From Maribacter sp. ACAM166 (GTDB taxonomy: Bacteria > Bacteroidota > Bacteroidia > Flavobacteriales > Flavobacteriaceae): a DNA stretch of 64,000 nucleotides. This document shows, in pieces, positions 26,741 through 37,059 of the stretch (the stretch's first letter is position 1; each line of letters starts with the position of its first letter). Both the position numbers and the translations under genes were made by a program. The DNA is taken from positions 1-64,000 of the forward strand of contig NZ_VAUW01000022.1 of the NCBI RefSeq assembly GCF_005771495.1, given 5' to 3'. Below the pieces are notes generated by a model. That model saw nothing but the letters and a program-made list of their open reading frames with translations. It did not search any database and had not been told where the DNA came from.

Positions 26741-27481
26741 CTAAAAATCCAATTTCTTCTTACGTAGTTCAAAGTTTTGGCCTAAATAGACCTTACGCAC
26801 CATTTCATCAGCCGCCAAATCTTCTGGAACACCAGATTTTAAGATACCACCTTCGAACATCAAATAAGAGCGCTCTGTAATAGCAAGCGTTTCCTGAACG
26901 TTATGGTCGGTAATAAGGATGCCTATGTTTTTATCCTTTAATTGCGCCACAATGCGCTGTATATCCTCTACGGCCACAGGGTCAACTCCTGCAAATGGTT
27001 CATCCAACAAAATAAATTTTGGGTCTGTCGCCAATGCACGTGCAATTTCAGTTCTTCTACGTTCCCCACCAGAGAGTAAGTCTCCTCGGCTTTTACGAAT
27101 ATGGCCTAGACCAAATTCTTCAATGAGCGACTCCATTTTCATGTGCTGTTCTTTTTTACTCAGTTTGGTCAACTGAAGTACGCTCAATATATTTTTTTCA
27201 ATACTTAGTTTTCTAAAAACAGATGCTTCTTGCGCTAAATAACCAATACCGTTCTGTGCACGTTTGTACATAGGGTATTTAGTGATTTCCATATCATCTA
27301 ACCAAATACGGCCTCCGTTGGGTTTAATAAGCCCTACAATCATATAGAATGAAGTTGTTTTACCGGCACCGTTTGGTCCCAATAGGCCAACGATTTCCCC
27401 TTGATTGACCTCTAGGGAAATCCCTTTAACCACCCTACGACCTCTGTAGGATTTCATGATATTTTCGGCGCGTAACTTCAT
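26741..27481 (-). CDS. lptB: LPS export ABC transporter ATP-binding protein
   Basis: LptB powers extraction of lipopolysaccharide from the inner membrane with LptFGC. The 246 residues show Walker A GPNGAGKT (35-42), Q-loop [17 protein letters not shown], signature [16 protein letters not shown], Walker [14 protein letters not shown] and the switch ITDHNV. The [14 protein letters not shown] and [11 protein letters not shown] wording is specific to LptB rather than generic ABC ATPases. The minus-strand order kdsD-tatC-CMD-lptB is tight, so it is probably one transcript linking LPS inner-core precursor synthesis and export. Confidence 0.96.
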   Translation of the reverse strand: MKLRAENIMKSYRGRRVVKGISLEVNQGEIVGLLGPNGAGKTTSFYMIVGLIKPNGGRIWLDDMEITKYPMYKRAQNGIGYLAQEASVFRKLSIEKNILSVLQLTKLSKKEQHMKMESLIEEFGLGHIRKSRGDLLSGGERRRTEIARALATDPKFILLDEPFAGVDPVAVEDIQRIVAQLKDKNIGILITDHNVQETLAITERSYLMFEGGILKSGVPEDLAADEMVRKVYLGQNFELRKKKLDF

Positions 27482-27532
27482 ATTTTCAAATCTATACGAT
27501 ATTGATTGGTTAGAAAATAAATTAGGGTTTAT

Positions 27533-27883
27533 TTAACCTTGCTGGTTTTCTAATGCTTCCCAATACTCATAAGCTTTTCTTAAATGGGGGACGACAATAG
27601 TACCACCCACCAAGGTAGCAATACCTAAAGTTTCCATAACCTCTTCTTTCGAAGCACCAACTTTGTGTGAACTTTCTAAATGATATTTTACACAGTCATC
27701 ACAACGAAGTACGGCAGAAGCCACAAGACCTAGCAATTCTTTGGTTTTTACGTCTAAAGCTCCAGGAGCAAAAGCATTGGTGTCTAAATTAAAAATTCGC
27801 TTAATGATTTTATTATTGTCTCCCAACAGCTTTTCGTTCATTTTAGAACGGTAGGCATTAAATTCTTCAATTTGATTTGACAT
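27533..27883 (-). CDS. Carboxymuconolactone decarboxylase family (AhpD-like) protein
   Basis: The 116-residue all-helical protein carries LRCDDCVKYHLESSHKVGAS, a CxxC followed by a conserved His, as in AhpD-like thiol proteins of the CMD family. This points to a small redox or peroxidase-coupled activity rather than true decarboxylation. It is encoded between tatC (two bases away) and lptB. The reason for this linkage is unclear, but the arrangement is common in Flavobacteriia. Confidence 0.9.
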   Translation of the reverse strand: MSNQIEEFNAYRSKMNEKLLGDNNKIIKRIFNLDTNAFAPGALDVKTKELLGLVASAVLRCDDCVKYHLESSHKVGASKEEVMETLGIATLVGGTIVVPHLRKAYEYWEALENQQG

Positions 27884-27885
27884 CG

Positions 27886-28725
27886 CTATTTCTTTTTCCT
27901 TTTTTCTTCTTTCCTTTTTTCTTTTCTAAGTACCATCTTAGAAATATAGATACTAACTTGATACAATATTAATACAGGGACTGCTACAATGATTTGACTC
28001 GCAACATCTGGCGGTGTAATAACTGCAGATAGTATTAAAACAAGTACAAGTGCAATCTTTCTATATTTCTTCATGATTTCTGGGGTTACCAGTCCCACTT
28101 TTGTCAAAAAGAAAATTATAATCGGCAGTTCGAATAATATACCGCAGGCAATTACCGATGCCCTTACGGTAGAAATATACGAGGCCAAATCAAATTCATT
28201 GGTCACCTCTGCACTTACTTGATAGGTGCCTAAAAAGTTGATGGACAATGGGGCAACGACATAATAGCCGAACAAAACGCCCATAAAGAATAATAAGGAA
28301 GCGATTAAAATAAAACCTCTTGAGCTGTTACGTTCTTTTTCATAAAGTCCAGGACTGATAAATTTCCATAATTCATACAATACATAAGGAAACCCCATGA
28401 TGAAACCTGCCCAAATGGAAGTCCAAATGTGTGCAGAAAATTGTCCAGACATTAACCTACTCTGTATGGTAAATGGTAATTTATCTGCGCAAAAGGCAGA
28501 ATCAAAACCGAAATATGTGGCAATGTCACAAAATAGCTTGTAGGTTGGAAAATCCATTTTCTTAGGGCCGAATATGACTGTGTCAAAAATGAAATCTTTC
28601 ATTAAAAAAGCCACAGATCCTATAATGACTATTGCCAATGTAGATCGTATTAAATGCCATCTTAATTCTTCTAAATGGTCGAGAAATGACATCTCGTTGT
28701 GGGGCGTTGTAGTTTTGGAACCCAT
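27886..28725 (-). CDS. tatC: Twin-arginine translocase subunit TatC
   Basis: TatC is the receptor for twin-arginine signal peptides in the inner membrane. The protein starts with the conserved MSFLDHLEELRWHLIRS segment. It has six hydrophobic helices, including FGYYVVAPLSINFL and LPIIIFFLTKVGLVTPEIMKKYRK, and ends in a lysine-rich tail (residues ~265-279). The 279-residue length is normal for Bacteroidetes, which have an extra periplasmic loop between helices 1 and 2. No tatA/B is nearby. Its start overlaps the kdsD stop by one base. Confidence 0.96.
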   Translation of the reverse strand: MGSKTTTPHNEMSFLDHLEELRWHLIRSTLAIVIIGSVAFLMKDFIFDTVIFGPKKMDFPTYKLFCDIATYFGFDSAFCADKLPFTIQSRLMSGQFSAHIWTSIWAGFIMGFPYVLYELWKFISPGLYEKERNSSRGFILIASLLFFMGVLFGYYVVAPLSINFLGTYQVSAEVTNEFDLASYISTVRASVIACGILFELPIIIFFLTKVGLVTPEIMKKYRKIALVLVLILSAVITPPDVASQIIVAVPVLILYQVSIYISKMVLRKEKRKEEKRKKK

Positions 28726-29759
28726 TATAAAATACCTTCGTTTATTAAATTATGTAAATGAATAACACCAACATACGTGTCATTGTCCATGGCAAGTAAT
28801 TGTGAAATACCTTTTTGTTGCATATACTCCAAAGCCTTTATAGCTAAAGTATCGGCGGAAATTGTTTTTGGGTTGGTCGACATGATGTCTTCCGCTGTTA
28901 GCCCTTTAATATTGTCGTGCTTATTTAGCATACGTCTTAGGTCGCCATCGGTTATAATACCAATGATTTTTTTATCATCAAGAACGGCAGTAACACCCAG
29001 CATTTTTTCAGAAATTTCTACGATAACTTTTTTAACCTCTGCATCTTTTTGTACTTGGGGAACTTGATTTTTACCGACTAGGTCTGAAACCCTTAAATAT
29101 AGTCTTTTGCCTAGTGAACCACCAGGATGATATTTTGCAAAATCTGTACTACTAAATCCTTTTATCTCTAAAAGGACAATGGCAAGAGCGTCTCCGATTA
29201 CCAATTGCGCGGTCGTACTAGTGGTTGGTGCTAATCCATTTGGGCATGCTTCTCGTTCCACAAAAGTGTTCAAAATAAAATCTGCTTGTTTTGCTAAAAA
29301 AGAGTCAATATTACCAGTCATGGCAATTAATTTATTGGACCCTCTTTTTATTAATGGAACCAACATTTTTATTTCTGGTGTATTGCCACTGTTTGAAATG
29401 CAAATTACCACATCATTCTCTTGAATAGTTCCCAAATCTCCATGAATTGCATCGCCTGCGTGCATGAAAATTGCAGGGGTACCTGTAGAATTCAAGGTGG
29501 CCACAATTTTTGTAGCGATAATGGCGCTTTTACCAATTCCTGAAATAATGACACGGCCTTTAGATTCAATAATACAATTTATAACATGCGCAAAGTCAGC
29601 TGTTAAAAGTGTAGAGAGATGTGCTATGGCATCACGCTCAGTTTCAATGGTTTTTTTAGCCAAGTCAATAATGGTGTGCGTCGCTGTCAATCTATTATTC
29701 AAATTATGAATTGTATTCCTAAAAGAATGTGTTACCTTTAAGATTACGAAATTAAACAA
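28725..29759 (-). CDS. kdsD: D-arabinose 5-phosphate isomerase (SIS plus two CBS domains)
   Basis: KdsD converts ribulose 5-phosphate to arabinose 5-phosphate, the first step to Kdo for LPS. The SIS domain shows GRVIISGIGKSAIIATK, HGDLGTIQ, CISNSGNTPEI and EREACPNGLAPTTSTT. Two CBS repeats follow, with GIITDGDLRRML and GVIHLHNLINEGIL at the end. No ATG or GTG fits in the usual place: the frame opens with TTG at 29759, and TTG 29702 or 29690 would give a family-length N-terminus, so the start is uncertain. It is divergent from recQ across about 105 bases. Confidence 0.93.
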   Translation of the reverse strand: MFNFVILKVTHSFRNTIHNLNNRLTATHTIIDLAKKTIETERDAIAHLSTLLTADFAHVINCIIESKGRVIISGIGKSAIIATKIVATLNSTGTPAIFMHAGDAIHGDLGTIQENDVVICISNSGNTPEIKMLVPLIKRGSNKLIAMTGNIDSFLAKQADFILNTFVEREACPNGLAPTTSTTAQLVIGDALAIVLLEIKGFSSTDFAKYHPGGSLGKRLYLRVSDLVGKNQVPQVQKDAEVKKVIVEISEKMLGVTAVLDDKKIIGIITDGDLRRMLNKHDNIKGLTAEDIMSTNPKTISADTLAIKALEYMQQKGISQLLAMDNDTYVGVIHLHNLINEGIL

Positions 29760-29864
29760 ACTTAATTTTATATGCTGATTATCGCATAAGAATTTAGCAC
29801 AGCTAAGTCTAGTTGATAATAATTTTGTTCACTTATGAGTTTTAATATAAGTAGCCTTCCTTAA

Positions 29865-32084
29865 ATGTTAAATGTGACACACAGTAAAGAATTTGATAAT
29901 ACCGACTTACATGCATCGTTAAAAAAGTTTTTCGGATTTTCTCAGTTTAAAGGACTTCAAGAAGAAGTAATCAGAAATGTTTTACAACGTAATAATACTT
30001 TTGTGATTATGCCCACTGGTGGTGGTAAATCACTTTGCTATCAATTACCTGCTCTAATGCAAGAGGGTACGGCAATTATAGTTTCTCCTTTAATTGCTTT
30101 GATGAAAAATCAGGTAGATGCCATTCGTGGTATTTCTTCTGAAAATGGAATTGCACATGTATTAAACTCCTCTTTGAATAAAGGAGAAATTAAGCAGGTA
30201 AAACAAGATATAACCGATGGAATAACCAAATTGTTATATGTTGCCCCAGAGTCATTGACCAAAGAGGAAAACGTTGAATTTTTGCGATCTGTGACTGTTT
30301 CTTTTGTTGCGGTTGATGAAGCGCATTGTATTTCTGAATGGGGACACGATTTTAGACCAGAGTACCGTAATCTTAAATCAATTGTGGAACGATTGGCCGA
30401 TAATATTCCAATTATAGGCCTTACTGCAACTGCTACACCGAAAGTACAAGAAGATATTATAAAGAATTTAGGGATTGGTGGAGCTAAATTATTCAAGGCT
30501 TCTTTTAATAGACCTAATCTTTTCTATGAGGTACGCACCAAGACCGAGAATATAGGAGCTGATATAATTAGGTTTGTAAAGCAAAACTCTGGTAAATCGG
30601 GTATTATTTATTGCCTAAGCCGTAAAAAGGTCGAAGAATTAGCACAGATGTTACAAGTGAACGGTATTAGTGCAGTTCCTTACCATGCAGGTTTTGATGC
30701 GAAAACGAGGTCTAAATATCAAGATATGTTCTTGATGGAAGATGTTGATGTTGTTGTTGCGACCATAGCCTTTGGAATGGGAATAGATAAGCCAGATGTT
30801 CGTTTTGTCATTCACCACGATATCCCTAAGAGTATTGAGAGTTACTATCAGGAAACTGGTCGAGCTGGTCGAGATGGGGGAGAAGGGCATTGTTTAGCAT
30901 ATTATTCTTATAAGGATATTGAAAAGCTAGAGAAGTTTATGTCCGGTAAACCGGTTGCCGAGCAAGAAATTGGTAACGCATTATTGCAAGAGGTTGTGGC
31001 TTATGCTGAAACGTCTATGTCTAGACGTAAGTTTATGCTACATTACTTTGGGGAGGAATTTGATGATGTTACTGGTGAAGGTGCCGAAATGGACGATAAT
31101 ACTAAAAACCCGAAGGAAAAGGAAGAAGCACAGGATAATGTTTTGAAATTGCTTAAAGTTGTACAAGGCACTAGCGAAAAGTTCAAATCAAAAGAAATCG
31201 TAAATACCATAATAGGTAAAACCAATGCCATTATATCATCGCATAAGACCGATCAAAAAGACTTCTTTGGTGTAGGTTCTGATAAGGATAAGAGTTACTG
31301 GATGGCCCTAGTGCGTCAAACCTTGGTGGCCGGGTTTATGCGAAAGGAAATAGAGCAATATGGAGTTTTGCATCTTACGGAAAATGGAAAAGACTTTTTA
31401 AAGAAGCCTACTTCATTTATGATGACGAAAGACCATGTCTACAATGCTGAAAATGATAATGCTATAGTGGGTGCTGCAAAAGTGGGTGGCATTGCAGATG
31501 AGCGTCTTTTAAAACAATTAAAGAATTTAAGAAAGGCGCAGGCCAAAAAATCAGGAGTACCGCCATTTGTAGTTTTTCAAGACCCTTCTTTAGAAGATAT
31601 GGCTTTGAAATATCCTATATCTCATGAAGAATTATTAACTATACATGGTGTAGGTGAAGGGAAAGCAAAAAAATACGGTAAACCATTTATTGCATTTATT
31701 AACACCTATGTTACGGAGAATGAAGTTATTCGACCCGTTGATTTGGTGGTGAAAAGTACGGGTGTAAATTCTGCTTTAAAGCTTTATATAATTCAGAATG
31801 TAGACAGAAAGCTACCCTTATCTGATATTGCTTCCTCCAAAGGATTACAGATTCCAGAATTACTTAAAGAAATGGAACAAATAGTTTTCAGTGGCACTAA
31901 ATTAAACCTAAACTATTGGATTGACGAAATTTTGGATGATGACCAACAAGAGGAAATTCATGATTACTTTTTAGAAGCTGATACCGATGACCTTGAAGAG
32001 GCTATGACTGAGTTCGATGGTGAATATGAAGAGGAGGAACTGCGTTTATACCGATTAAAATTTATAAGCGAGGTAGCCAACTAG
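29865..32084 (+). CDS. recQ: ATP-dependent DNA helicase RecQ
   Basis: RecQ unwinds 3'-overhang and branched DNA in recombination repair. Motifs are MPTGGGKSLCYQLPAL (Walker A, about residues 49-65), VDEAHCISEWGHDFRPEY (motif II and the aromatic-rich loop), LTATATP, and ETGRAGRDGGEGHCL. An RQC region follows, although its zinc-binding cysteines are not evident. An HRDC domain (about residues 530-620) begins LLKQLKNLRKAQAK. A C-terminal extension with an acidic region (ILDDDQQEEI onward) completes 739 residues, as in other Flavobacteriia. The ATG at 29865 is well placed opposite kdsD. Confidence 0.96.
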   Translation: MLNVTHSKEFDNTDLHASLKKFFGFSQFKGLQEEVIRNVLQRNNTFVIMPTGGGKSLCYQLPALMQEGTAIIVSPLIALMKNQVDAIRGISSENGIAHVLNSSLNKGEIKQVKQDITDGITKLLYVAPESLTKEENVEFLRSVTVSFVAVDEAHCISEWGHDFRPEYRNLKSIVERLADNIPIIGLTATATPKVQEDIIKNLGIGGAKLFKASFNRPNLFYEVRTKTENIGADIIRFVKQNSGKSGIIYCLSRKKVEELAQMLQVNGISAVPYHAGFDAKTRSKYQDMFLMEDVDVVVATIAFGMGIDKPDVRFVIHHDIPKSIESYYQETGRAGRDGGEGHCLAYYSYKDIEKLEKFMSGKPVAEQEIGNALLQEVVAYAETSMSRRKFMLHYFGEEFDDVTGEGAEMDDNTKNPKEKEEAQDNVLKLLKVVQGTSEKFKSKEIVNTIIGKTNAIISSHKTDQKDFFGVGSDKDKSYWMALVRQTLVAGFMRKEIEQYGVLHLTENGKDFLKKPTSFMMTKDHVYNAENDNAIVGAAKVGGIADERLLKQLKNLRKAQAKKSGVPPFVVFQDPSLEDMALKYPISHEELLTIHGVGEGKAKKYGKPFIAFINTYVTENEVIRPVDLVVKSTGVNSALKLYIIQNVDRKLPLSDIASSKGLQIPELLKEMEQIVFSGTKLNLNYWIDEILDDDQQEEIHDYFLEADTDDLEEAMTEFDGEYEEEELRLYRLKFISEVAN

Positions 32085-32662
32085 TCTATTCAAAAACCAT
32101 ATTGTTTTGCGGGGTTTTTAAAAAGTGCTCACTTCATTCTTTGTCTATTTAGATGGACGTCTTTAAGACTATATCAAATATAAATGGTTTTTAGAAGTGG
32201 GCAAAACACATCTCAAATGGAAAAGTGATTTCCAATTATGTATTTCAAGGTATTATAGTCTCCCCCCTGGGAAAGAATTCGGGTTTTAATGTTTTTCTAC
32301 CCGGAGAAAGCACCAGTATAATTTGCACTTCCTATTTTAAAGTATTGTTTTCACTTAGAACGGTAGTCATAGGATAATTGCGATTATCTGCATAATTAAC
32401 GTTCTTAAATTACACAGGCTATACTTAATTTACTGTGTAAAGATTAATGACCACATTTTATTTGCAGACATAAGATTTATTTTTGTTAAAAATTTTTCAA
32501 GTTTTTTTGAACACTTTGGGTGCACTCACGAAAAATAAATGTTTTGATGCTATTTAATTTTGCTGCTAAGGTTGTAAAAACTAATTATATAATGTTTAAC
32601 ATTTTATACAAATAATTAAACAAAAATTAAGATTCTTTTGATGAGTAAGCAACTACATTTAC
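32085..32662. other. Gene-free stretch before the fasciclin gene
   Basis: This 578-base AT-rich stretch shows no ORF with coding character. There are short inverted strings (CGGGT at about 32280 with ACCCG at about 32300) but no strong hairpin. The last 200 bases probably hold the promoter and leader of the fasciclin gene, but I do not see a clean TTG-N19-TAnnTTTG match. Confidence 0.4.
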
Positions 32663-33196
32663 ATGAATCTAAAAAAAATAACTATGAAAATTTTAAAAAT
32701 TACAACAGTAAGTGCACTTTTATTATTTGTTGCAACTTCTTTTGCGCAATCTGAAACCATTGTAGGTGTTGCTGCGGGTAACGAAAATTTTACTACCCTA
32801 GTAACTGCAATTAAAGCGGCTGATTTGGTAGGAACACTAAACAGTGAAGGTCCATTCACGGTTTTCGCACCGGTGAATAGTGCTTTTGACGCTTTGCCTG
32901 ACGGTACTGTGGAAAATTTATTGAAACCTGAAAGTAAAGGTGCATTGACAGGGTTATTGACTTATCATGTAGTGGCTGGAAAGTATAAGGCTGGCGATGT
33001 GATTAAGGCAATAAAAGCAAATAAAGGGTCATTTGCAGTGAAAACTGTTCAGGGAGGAACAATTACATTATCCTTATCGGTTGATAAAGTTATGTTGAAA
33101 GATGAGAAAGGAAATATGGCTACTGTAGTAATAGCAGACGTTGCCGCTAGTAATGGTGTTATACATGCTATTGATACGGTTGTTATGCCTAAATAA
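32663..33196 (+). CDS. Secreted fasciclin (FAS1) domain protein
   Basis: A signal peptide (about MKILKITTVSALLLFVATSFAQ, starting at the second ATG, 32684) precedes a single FAS1 domain. The domain has FTTLVTAIKAADLVGTL, GPFTVFAPVNSAFDALP (the H1 box), LLTYHVVAGKY and ASNGVIHAIDTVVMP (the H2 box). FAS1 domains mediate adhesion or matrix contact at the cell surface. The ATG at 32663 would add seven residues (MNLKKIT); either start is possible. A strong terminator follows at once, so the gene is monocistronic and probably well expressed. Confidence 0.93.
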   Translation: MNLKKITMKILKITTVSALLLFVATSFAQSETIVGVAAGNENFTTLVTAIKAADLVGTLNSEGPFTVFAPVNSAFDALPDGTVENLLKPESKGALTGLLTYHVVAGKYKAGDVIKAIKANKGSFAVKTVQGGTITLSLSVDKVMLKDEKGNMATVVIADVAASNGVIHAIDTVVMPK

Positions 33197-33211
33197 AATA
33201 ATTCCACAATT

Positions 33212-33248
33212 AAAAATCCCGTTCTAATGTATGAACGGGATTTTTTTT
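33212..33248 (+). terminator. Strong intrinsic terminator after the fasciclin gene
   Basis: AAAAATCCCGTTC pairs with GAACGGGATTTTT around an eight-base loop and is followed by a run of eight T. The flanking A run could also serve the opposite gene, whose stop is at 33268. Confidence 0.88.
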
Positions 33249-33267
33249 GCTTAATTATTTGTTTACA

Positions 33268-34581
33268 TCATGGTTTAGAAGTGCCATCTGTATATGATTT
33301 ATCTCTTCGTAGCTGGCGTTGAATTTTTCTAATGGCAGACTCAATAGATTTCTCAGGTTCAATAATGTTATACGCTCCCCAGAAATTGGGGTCGGCAAAA
33401 CCGATAGCTTCATCGCTTAAGATTATTGAGGTTTTAATTCTATTTTTTGACCTAGGTATAACATTATCAATATTAGGTTCCCAATTTGTTATTGCCATTT
33501 CGCAACTCATACTATAGACTGAATTGAACAAACGCTTATCCCAATCAATTTTAAATTCTAAAAGTACATTGCTATAGCCATAATACCATTTGCCATTTTT
33601 CTCACGATAATCAACTCGATATGAAACTTCGGTGGGCCAAACCTCTGCATTTCTTGGTTTTCTGCGTACGAACATTTGTGCAGCCAATCTTCTATCTGTT
33701 ATATTCAGGGAATAAATAGCACTGGTCAAAATTTTATTCTCCGCATCTATATATAATTTACCTGTATAAAGTGGATTAACAATTTCCGGTTTTTGGCTAA
33801 AGTTAATAACATAGATTAATTGGTTATTTACCCGTGTTGAAGAATCAAACGAAAAATTATAGTATGTTAAAGTTTCTGGTGTGAAAATATAATCTGGATA
33901 TTTAACCATATCTACAAATAACGTATTGAAAGGACCTCCTTGTAATTTTAAGGCTACCGTATCTAATTTACTATAATCGGTACTTTTTCTAGCTTTATAT
34001 AGTTCTAATGCATCCTTTTTATTAGATGAATATGGAGCTTTGTAAATATTGACTACTGCTTCAGATAGGCTAACGTTTGCTCTTCTCTTTTTAATAGTTT
34101 CCCGATAAAAGGCCGTCATAACCGTATTTTCATTTAGATAATTCTCTCCTCTTTTGTCCAAAGTTTCGATTACCAGAGCTTTAGCATCATTAGGTGCATC
34201 TATTCTTGCTTCTGAAAGTGCCATGACAAATTCGTCCATCAAAATTTTATTTTTCTCTTTTTTTAATTGAGCAATTTCGATACGCCTTGTTTTATATCCT
34301 AAGAAAGCAATAGTGAGACTACCGTTGATATTTACTTTTGGTACCTTTAATGCGAATTCACCTTCTGAGTTGGTGATGGTGCTAACATTGGTTCCGTCGA
34401 TGCTCAAGGTGGCAAATACTAATGGTTTGTTGTTGCTCGAATCGAGAATCTCACCAGAGTACTCTGTGAAATTAGAAGTTTGTGCCAAAACCAAATTACC
34501 TCCAGTACCGAAAAAAAGAAATGTAATTAATAAGATGCTGTAACTATATCGTCTTAATATGATAGATTGTTCCTTTTTCAT
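33268..34581 (-). CDS. Secreted CarboxypepD_reg-like domain protein
   Basis: The 437-residue protein has a signal peptide (about residues 14-34, ending LVLAQ). A CarboxypepD_reg-like beta-sandwich follows at about 38-115 (GEILDSSNNKPLVFATLSI, NSEGEFALKVP, FLGYKTRRIEI), the domain found at the N-termini of SusC-like receptors. The remainder (about 130-437) is rich in beta strands with a YRETIKKRR segment. It resembles flavobacterial proteins of unknown function that carry this domain without a TonB plug or barrel. It is probably periplasmic or outer-membrane attached. No partner gene is visible. Confidence 0.8.
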   Translation of the reverse strand: MKKEQSIILRRYSYSILLITFLFFGTGGNLVLAQTSNFTEYSGEILDSSNNKPLVFATLSIDGTNVSTITNSEGEFALKVPKVNINGSLTIAFLGYKTRRIEIAQLKKEKNKILMDEFVMALSEARIDAPNDAKALVIETLDKRGENYLNENTVMTAFYRETIKKRRANVSLSEAVVNIYKAPYSSNKKDALELYKARKSTDYSKLDTVALKLQGGPFNTLFVDMVKYPDYIFTPETLTYYNFSFDSSTRVNNQLIYVINFSQKPEIVNPLYTGKLYIDAENKILTSAIYSLNITDRRLAAQMFVRRKPRNAEVWPTEVSYRVDYREKNGKWYYGYSNVLLEFKIDWDKRLFNSVYSMSCEMAITNWEPNIDNVIPRSKNRIKTSIILSDEAIGFADPNFWGAYNIIEPEKSIESAIRKIQRQLRRDKSYTDGTSKP

Positions 34582-34701
34582 AACCCTTCTTTTCTTATTA
34601 AGATAATGTTTTTCAGTATATTACGGTATGATTTTAACTGTTTATTGTGCTACTCTACCTTTTTAGTAGTAGAATATGTTATAACGATTAACACCTATTG
34701 A

Positions 34702-35445
34702 TTAGTTGTTACTATCGAATGTTTTGGAAGAAGAATCAACTAGTCTATTGATTTCTTTCAACTCATCTTCCGTAAGATTCCTCCATTTTCCAACAGGCAC
34801 ATCTAGTAGAACATTCATAATTCTTATGCGCTTTAATTTTTTTACTCTATAGTTCAAATACTCACACATGCGTCTAATTTGTCGGTTTAGGCCTTGTGTT
34901 AGTAGGATACGGAATTGATATGTGCTTACTTCAAAAACTTCACATTCTCGGGTAACCGTATCTAAAATGGGGATTCCTTTTCGCATACGGTTAAGGAATT
35001 CTATTGTAATCGGTTTGTCGACCGTTACAAGATATTCCTTCTCATGATTGTTTCGAGCCCTTAAAATTTTATTCACGATGTCGCCATCATCGGTGAGGAA
35101 AATTAATCCTTCACTAGGTTTGTCTAACCTGCCGATTGGGAAAATGCGTTTGGGATAGTTAATGAAATCAATGATATTGTCTTTTTCAACACCGGTATCG
35201 GTTGTGCAGACAATACCTACAGGTTTATTGAATGCTAAATACACTGATTTTCCTTTCGGACCCTTAATCAATTCACCATCAACTTTCACAATATCGTCTG
35301 AAGATATTTTAGTGCCCATCTCTGGTACTTCACCATTTATAGTAACTCTACCTTGGTCAATAAGTTTATCTGCTGCTCTACGAGAACAATAACCTGCTTC
35401 ACTTAGGTATTTGTTAATTCTTGTTTTATTGCTATTGTCTTGCAT
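34702..35445 (-). CDS. rluF: 23S rRNA pseudouridine synthase, RluF-like
   Basis: An N-terminal S4 RNA-binding domain ([20 protein letters not shown], residues 10-30) precedes the RsuA/RluB-type catalytic domain. [10 protein letters not shown] holds the catalytic Asp at about residue 108, and the motif [12 protein letters not shown] followed by [13 protein letters not shown] is typical of RluF, which modifies U2604 of 23S rRNA. The length of 247 residues fits the group, including a short basic/serine tail. It lies 23 bases after the serine hydrolase gene on the same strand. Confidence 0.9.
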   Translation of the reverse strand: MQDNSNKTRINKYLSEAGYCSRRAADKLIDQGRVTINGEVPEMGTKISSDDIVKVDGELIKGPKGKSVYLAFNKPVGIVCTTDTGVEKDNIIDFINYPKRIFPIGRLDKPSEGLIFLTDDGDIVNKILRARNNHEKEYLVTVDKPITIEFLNRMRKGIPILDTVTRECEVFEVSTYQFRILLTQGLNRQIRRMCEYLNYRVKKLKRIRIMNVLLDVPVGKWRNLTEDELKEINRLVDSSSKTFDSNN

Positions 35446-35468
35446 GATTTGTTTAATTGTTGCCGGTA

Positions 35469-36596
35469 TTATTTCCGTTTTAATTCCTGTTGATAGATTT
35501 CACGTCCCAATTGTGCTAAGAAAGGTATACCGATCTCATCATATTCATAAACATCATCATTGAATATTCCGTCCTTATTAACTAAAATAGTAGCAGTCAA
35601 TAGAAAGTCAATATCATTTTTAGTGTCTTTGATATAGGCACAATCGGTTAATGTCCCATATGCAAAGCCTACCTTATTATATATTTCGATATGAACAGGT
35701 ATATCTTTTTTTGTGTCTCCGTATAGAAAAAACTTACAGTACCCATCATAATACGTTTTTGAATCGTAGCCTACTTTTTGCGGAACGGTATGCATGGTGG
35801 TTAGTAAATGTTGACGTTGATTATCACTAATATCAAAACGTTCCCATAGTTCAAAATTTTGCGGAAAAATCACTCTTTTAAGTAGTGTATGTTGTGACGA
35901 AATCGGATAATAATTTTTTAAGCTAAAATCAAAAGGGTCTTTTATTAGAACGTCATCTTTAAAATAACCAGTACCTTTTTTAATTTGGTTAAGTTTTAAC
36001 TCAATAGGTGGGGTGTTTATAGTTGGAGTGGTGATACCTGTCGTAGAGTCATTTAAATATAGGATTAGTGGCTTGGTCTTAAAACTATCTAAGTGAGACC
36101 CTAATCGATGCGCAATGCGAACGGGGGCAATTCCTTTGTTTTTTAATGTCGCATTAATGACATCTTGCCCTAAAAGTTCAACCAGCCTATTATTTGCCAA
36201 GTTATCACTTATGGCAAAAATTTCAGATAAATCTCTGGCGACGGTACTTTCGATAGTGTCACCTTCGATATAATAATTGGTCTGCAATGATAGGGTGTCT
36301 GTTTGGTTAAGCCGTTCAAGGGCCAACACTGCTGTGGGGAATTTCACCGTACTTGCCGGGTAAAAATACATACTATCATTTACTTGAAAATCGTAATCGG
36401 TAAAGATTATGGTGTCGTTTTTTCTATCGATTTGAGTATATCGAATTTGAACCTGATAGCGATCAACACTATCCATAACCTTCTTGATTTTTGAATTATC
36501 AGAAGATAAGACCATCTCTAATGGGTTTAAATCTGGTTGGTGCTGTGAACACGATAGTAGAAATACACCATAAAAAAAGAGAATGATTTGTTTCAT
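35469..36596 (-). CDS. Lipoprotein serine hydrolase, class A beta-lactamase-like
   Basis: A lipobox (FLLSC, Cys 16) marks a lipoprotein anchored in a periplasm-facing membrane. [15 protein letters not shown] gives the SxxK nucleophile (Ser-Thr-Val-Lys), and [10 protein letters not shown] gives the SDN element, both characteristic of class A beta-lactamases and related DD-peptidases. A KTG-like third motif is less clear: [14 protein letters not shown] occupies its place. The protein is 375 residues, longer than a classical beta-lactamase (about 290), with insertions. It more likely acts on peptidoglycan or a peptide substrate, but a lactamase role is possible. Confidence 0.85.
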   Translation of the reverse strand: MKQIILFFYGVFLLSCSQHQPDLNPLEMVLSSDNSKIKKVMDSVDRYQVQIRYTQIDRKNDTIIFTDYDFQVNDSMYFYPASTVKFPTAVLALERLNQTDTLSLQTNYYIEGDTIESTVARDLSEIFAISDNLANNRLVELLGQDVINATLKNKGIAPVRIAHRLGSHLDSFKTKPLILYLNDSTTGITTPTINTPPIELKLNQIKKGTGYFKDDVLIKDPFDFSLKNYYPISSQHTLLKRVIFPQNFELWERFDISDNQRQHLLTTMHTVPQKVGYDSKTYYDGYCKFFLYGDTKKDIPVHIEIYNKVGFAYGTLTDCAYIKDTKNDIDFLLTATILVNKDGIFNDDVYEYDEIGIPFLAQLGREIYQQELKRK

Positions 36597-36611
36597 GACA
36601 ATTTGTTTTGA

Positions 36612-36851
36612 TTAGGAAACAAATACTTCACCACGATGTGGTTTAAGTATATCCCTAAGAGAAATCATTTCTTTTTCTTCTACCACCATAAAAGCTATGC
36701 TGAACATATCATTGATTTCTTTAAAACCAGTAATGTTCAATGCAGTGTTCTCCGTGGAGATGAACTCTTTTAAATGTTTCTCGTGATGTTCGGCTGTTTT
36801 AAGTGAATCGGGACCTCTAAAATCCCAAATTAATTTTATTTTTCTGTTCAA
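36612..36851 (-). CDS. Small conserved protein of unknown function (79 aa)
   Basis: The protein opens KIKLIWDFRGPDSLKTAEHHEKHLKEF, continues with a hydrophobic strand (FSIAFMVVEE) and ends in LKPHRGEVFVS. The layout suggests a small alpha/beta fold with conserved His residues. I recognise it as a protein common in Flavobacteriia without a known role. It lies 15 bases upstream of the serine hydrolase gene on the same strand and is probably co-transcribed. Confidence 0.75.
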   Translation of the reverse strand: MNRKIKLIWDFRGPDSLKTAEHHEKHLKEFISTENTALNITGFKEINDMFSIAFMVVEEKEMISLRDILKPHRGEVFVS

Positions 36852-37059
36852 GGAATGTGAATTGTTAAGTTAAACGAATACATAGGCAAATTTACCTAAA
36901 ATTCATCAGTTCGTATTCTATTTAGTGACAGATTACCATGGTGTAAAAGTTGGCTTTCGATTGAAAATAAGGCATTTATTTTCTAGTGTAGCCCCTAAAA
37001 TTGTGTTAAGTAAATCAATAAGCATTTGCACACGAGAGGGTAATTGCTATTTTTGCTCG

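Noticed and set aside
30110-30496. 128-codon minus-strand frame inside recQ
   Set aside because: It lies fully within a strongly conserved recQ coding region and has no features of its own.
36925-37059. Extra 45-residue N-terminus for the PPIase-like lipoprotein
   Set aside because: It would put non-signal sequence before a clear lipoprotein signal, so the start at 37060 is preferred.
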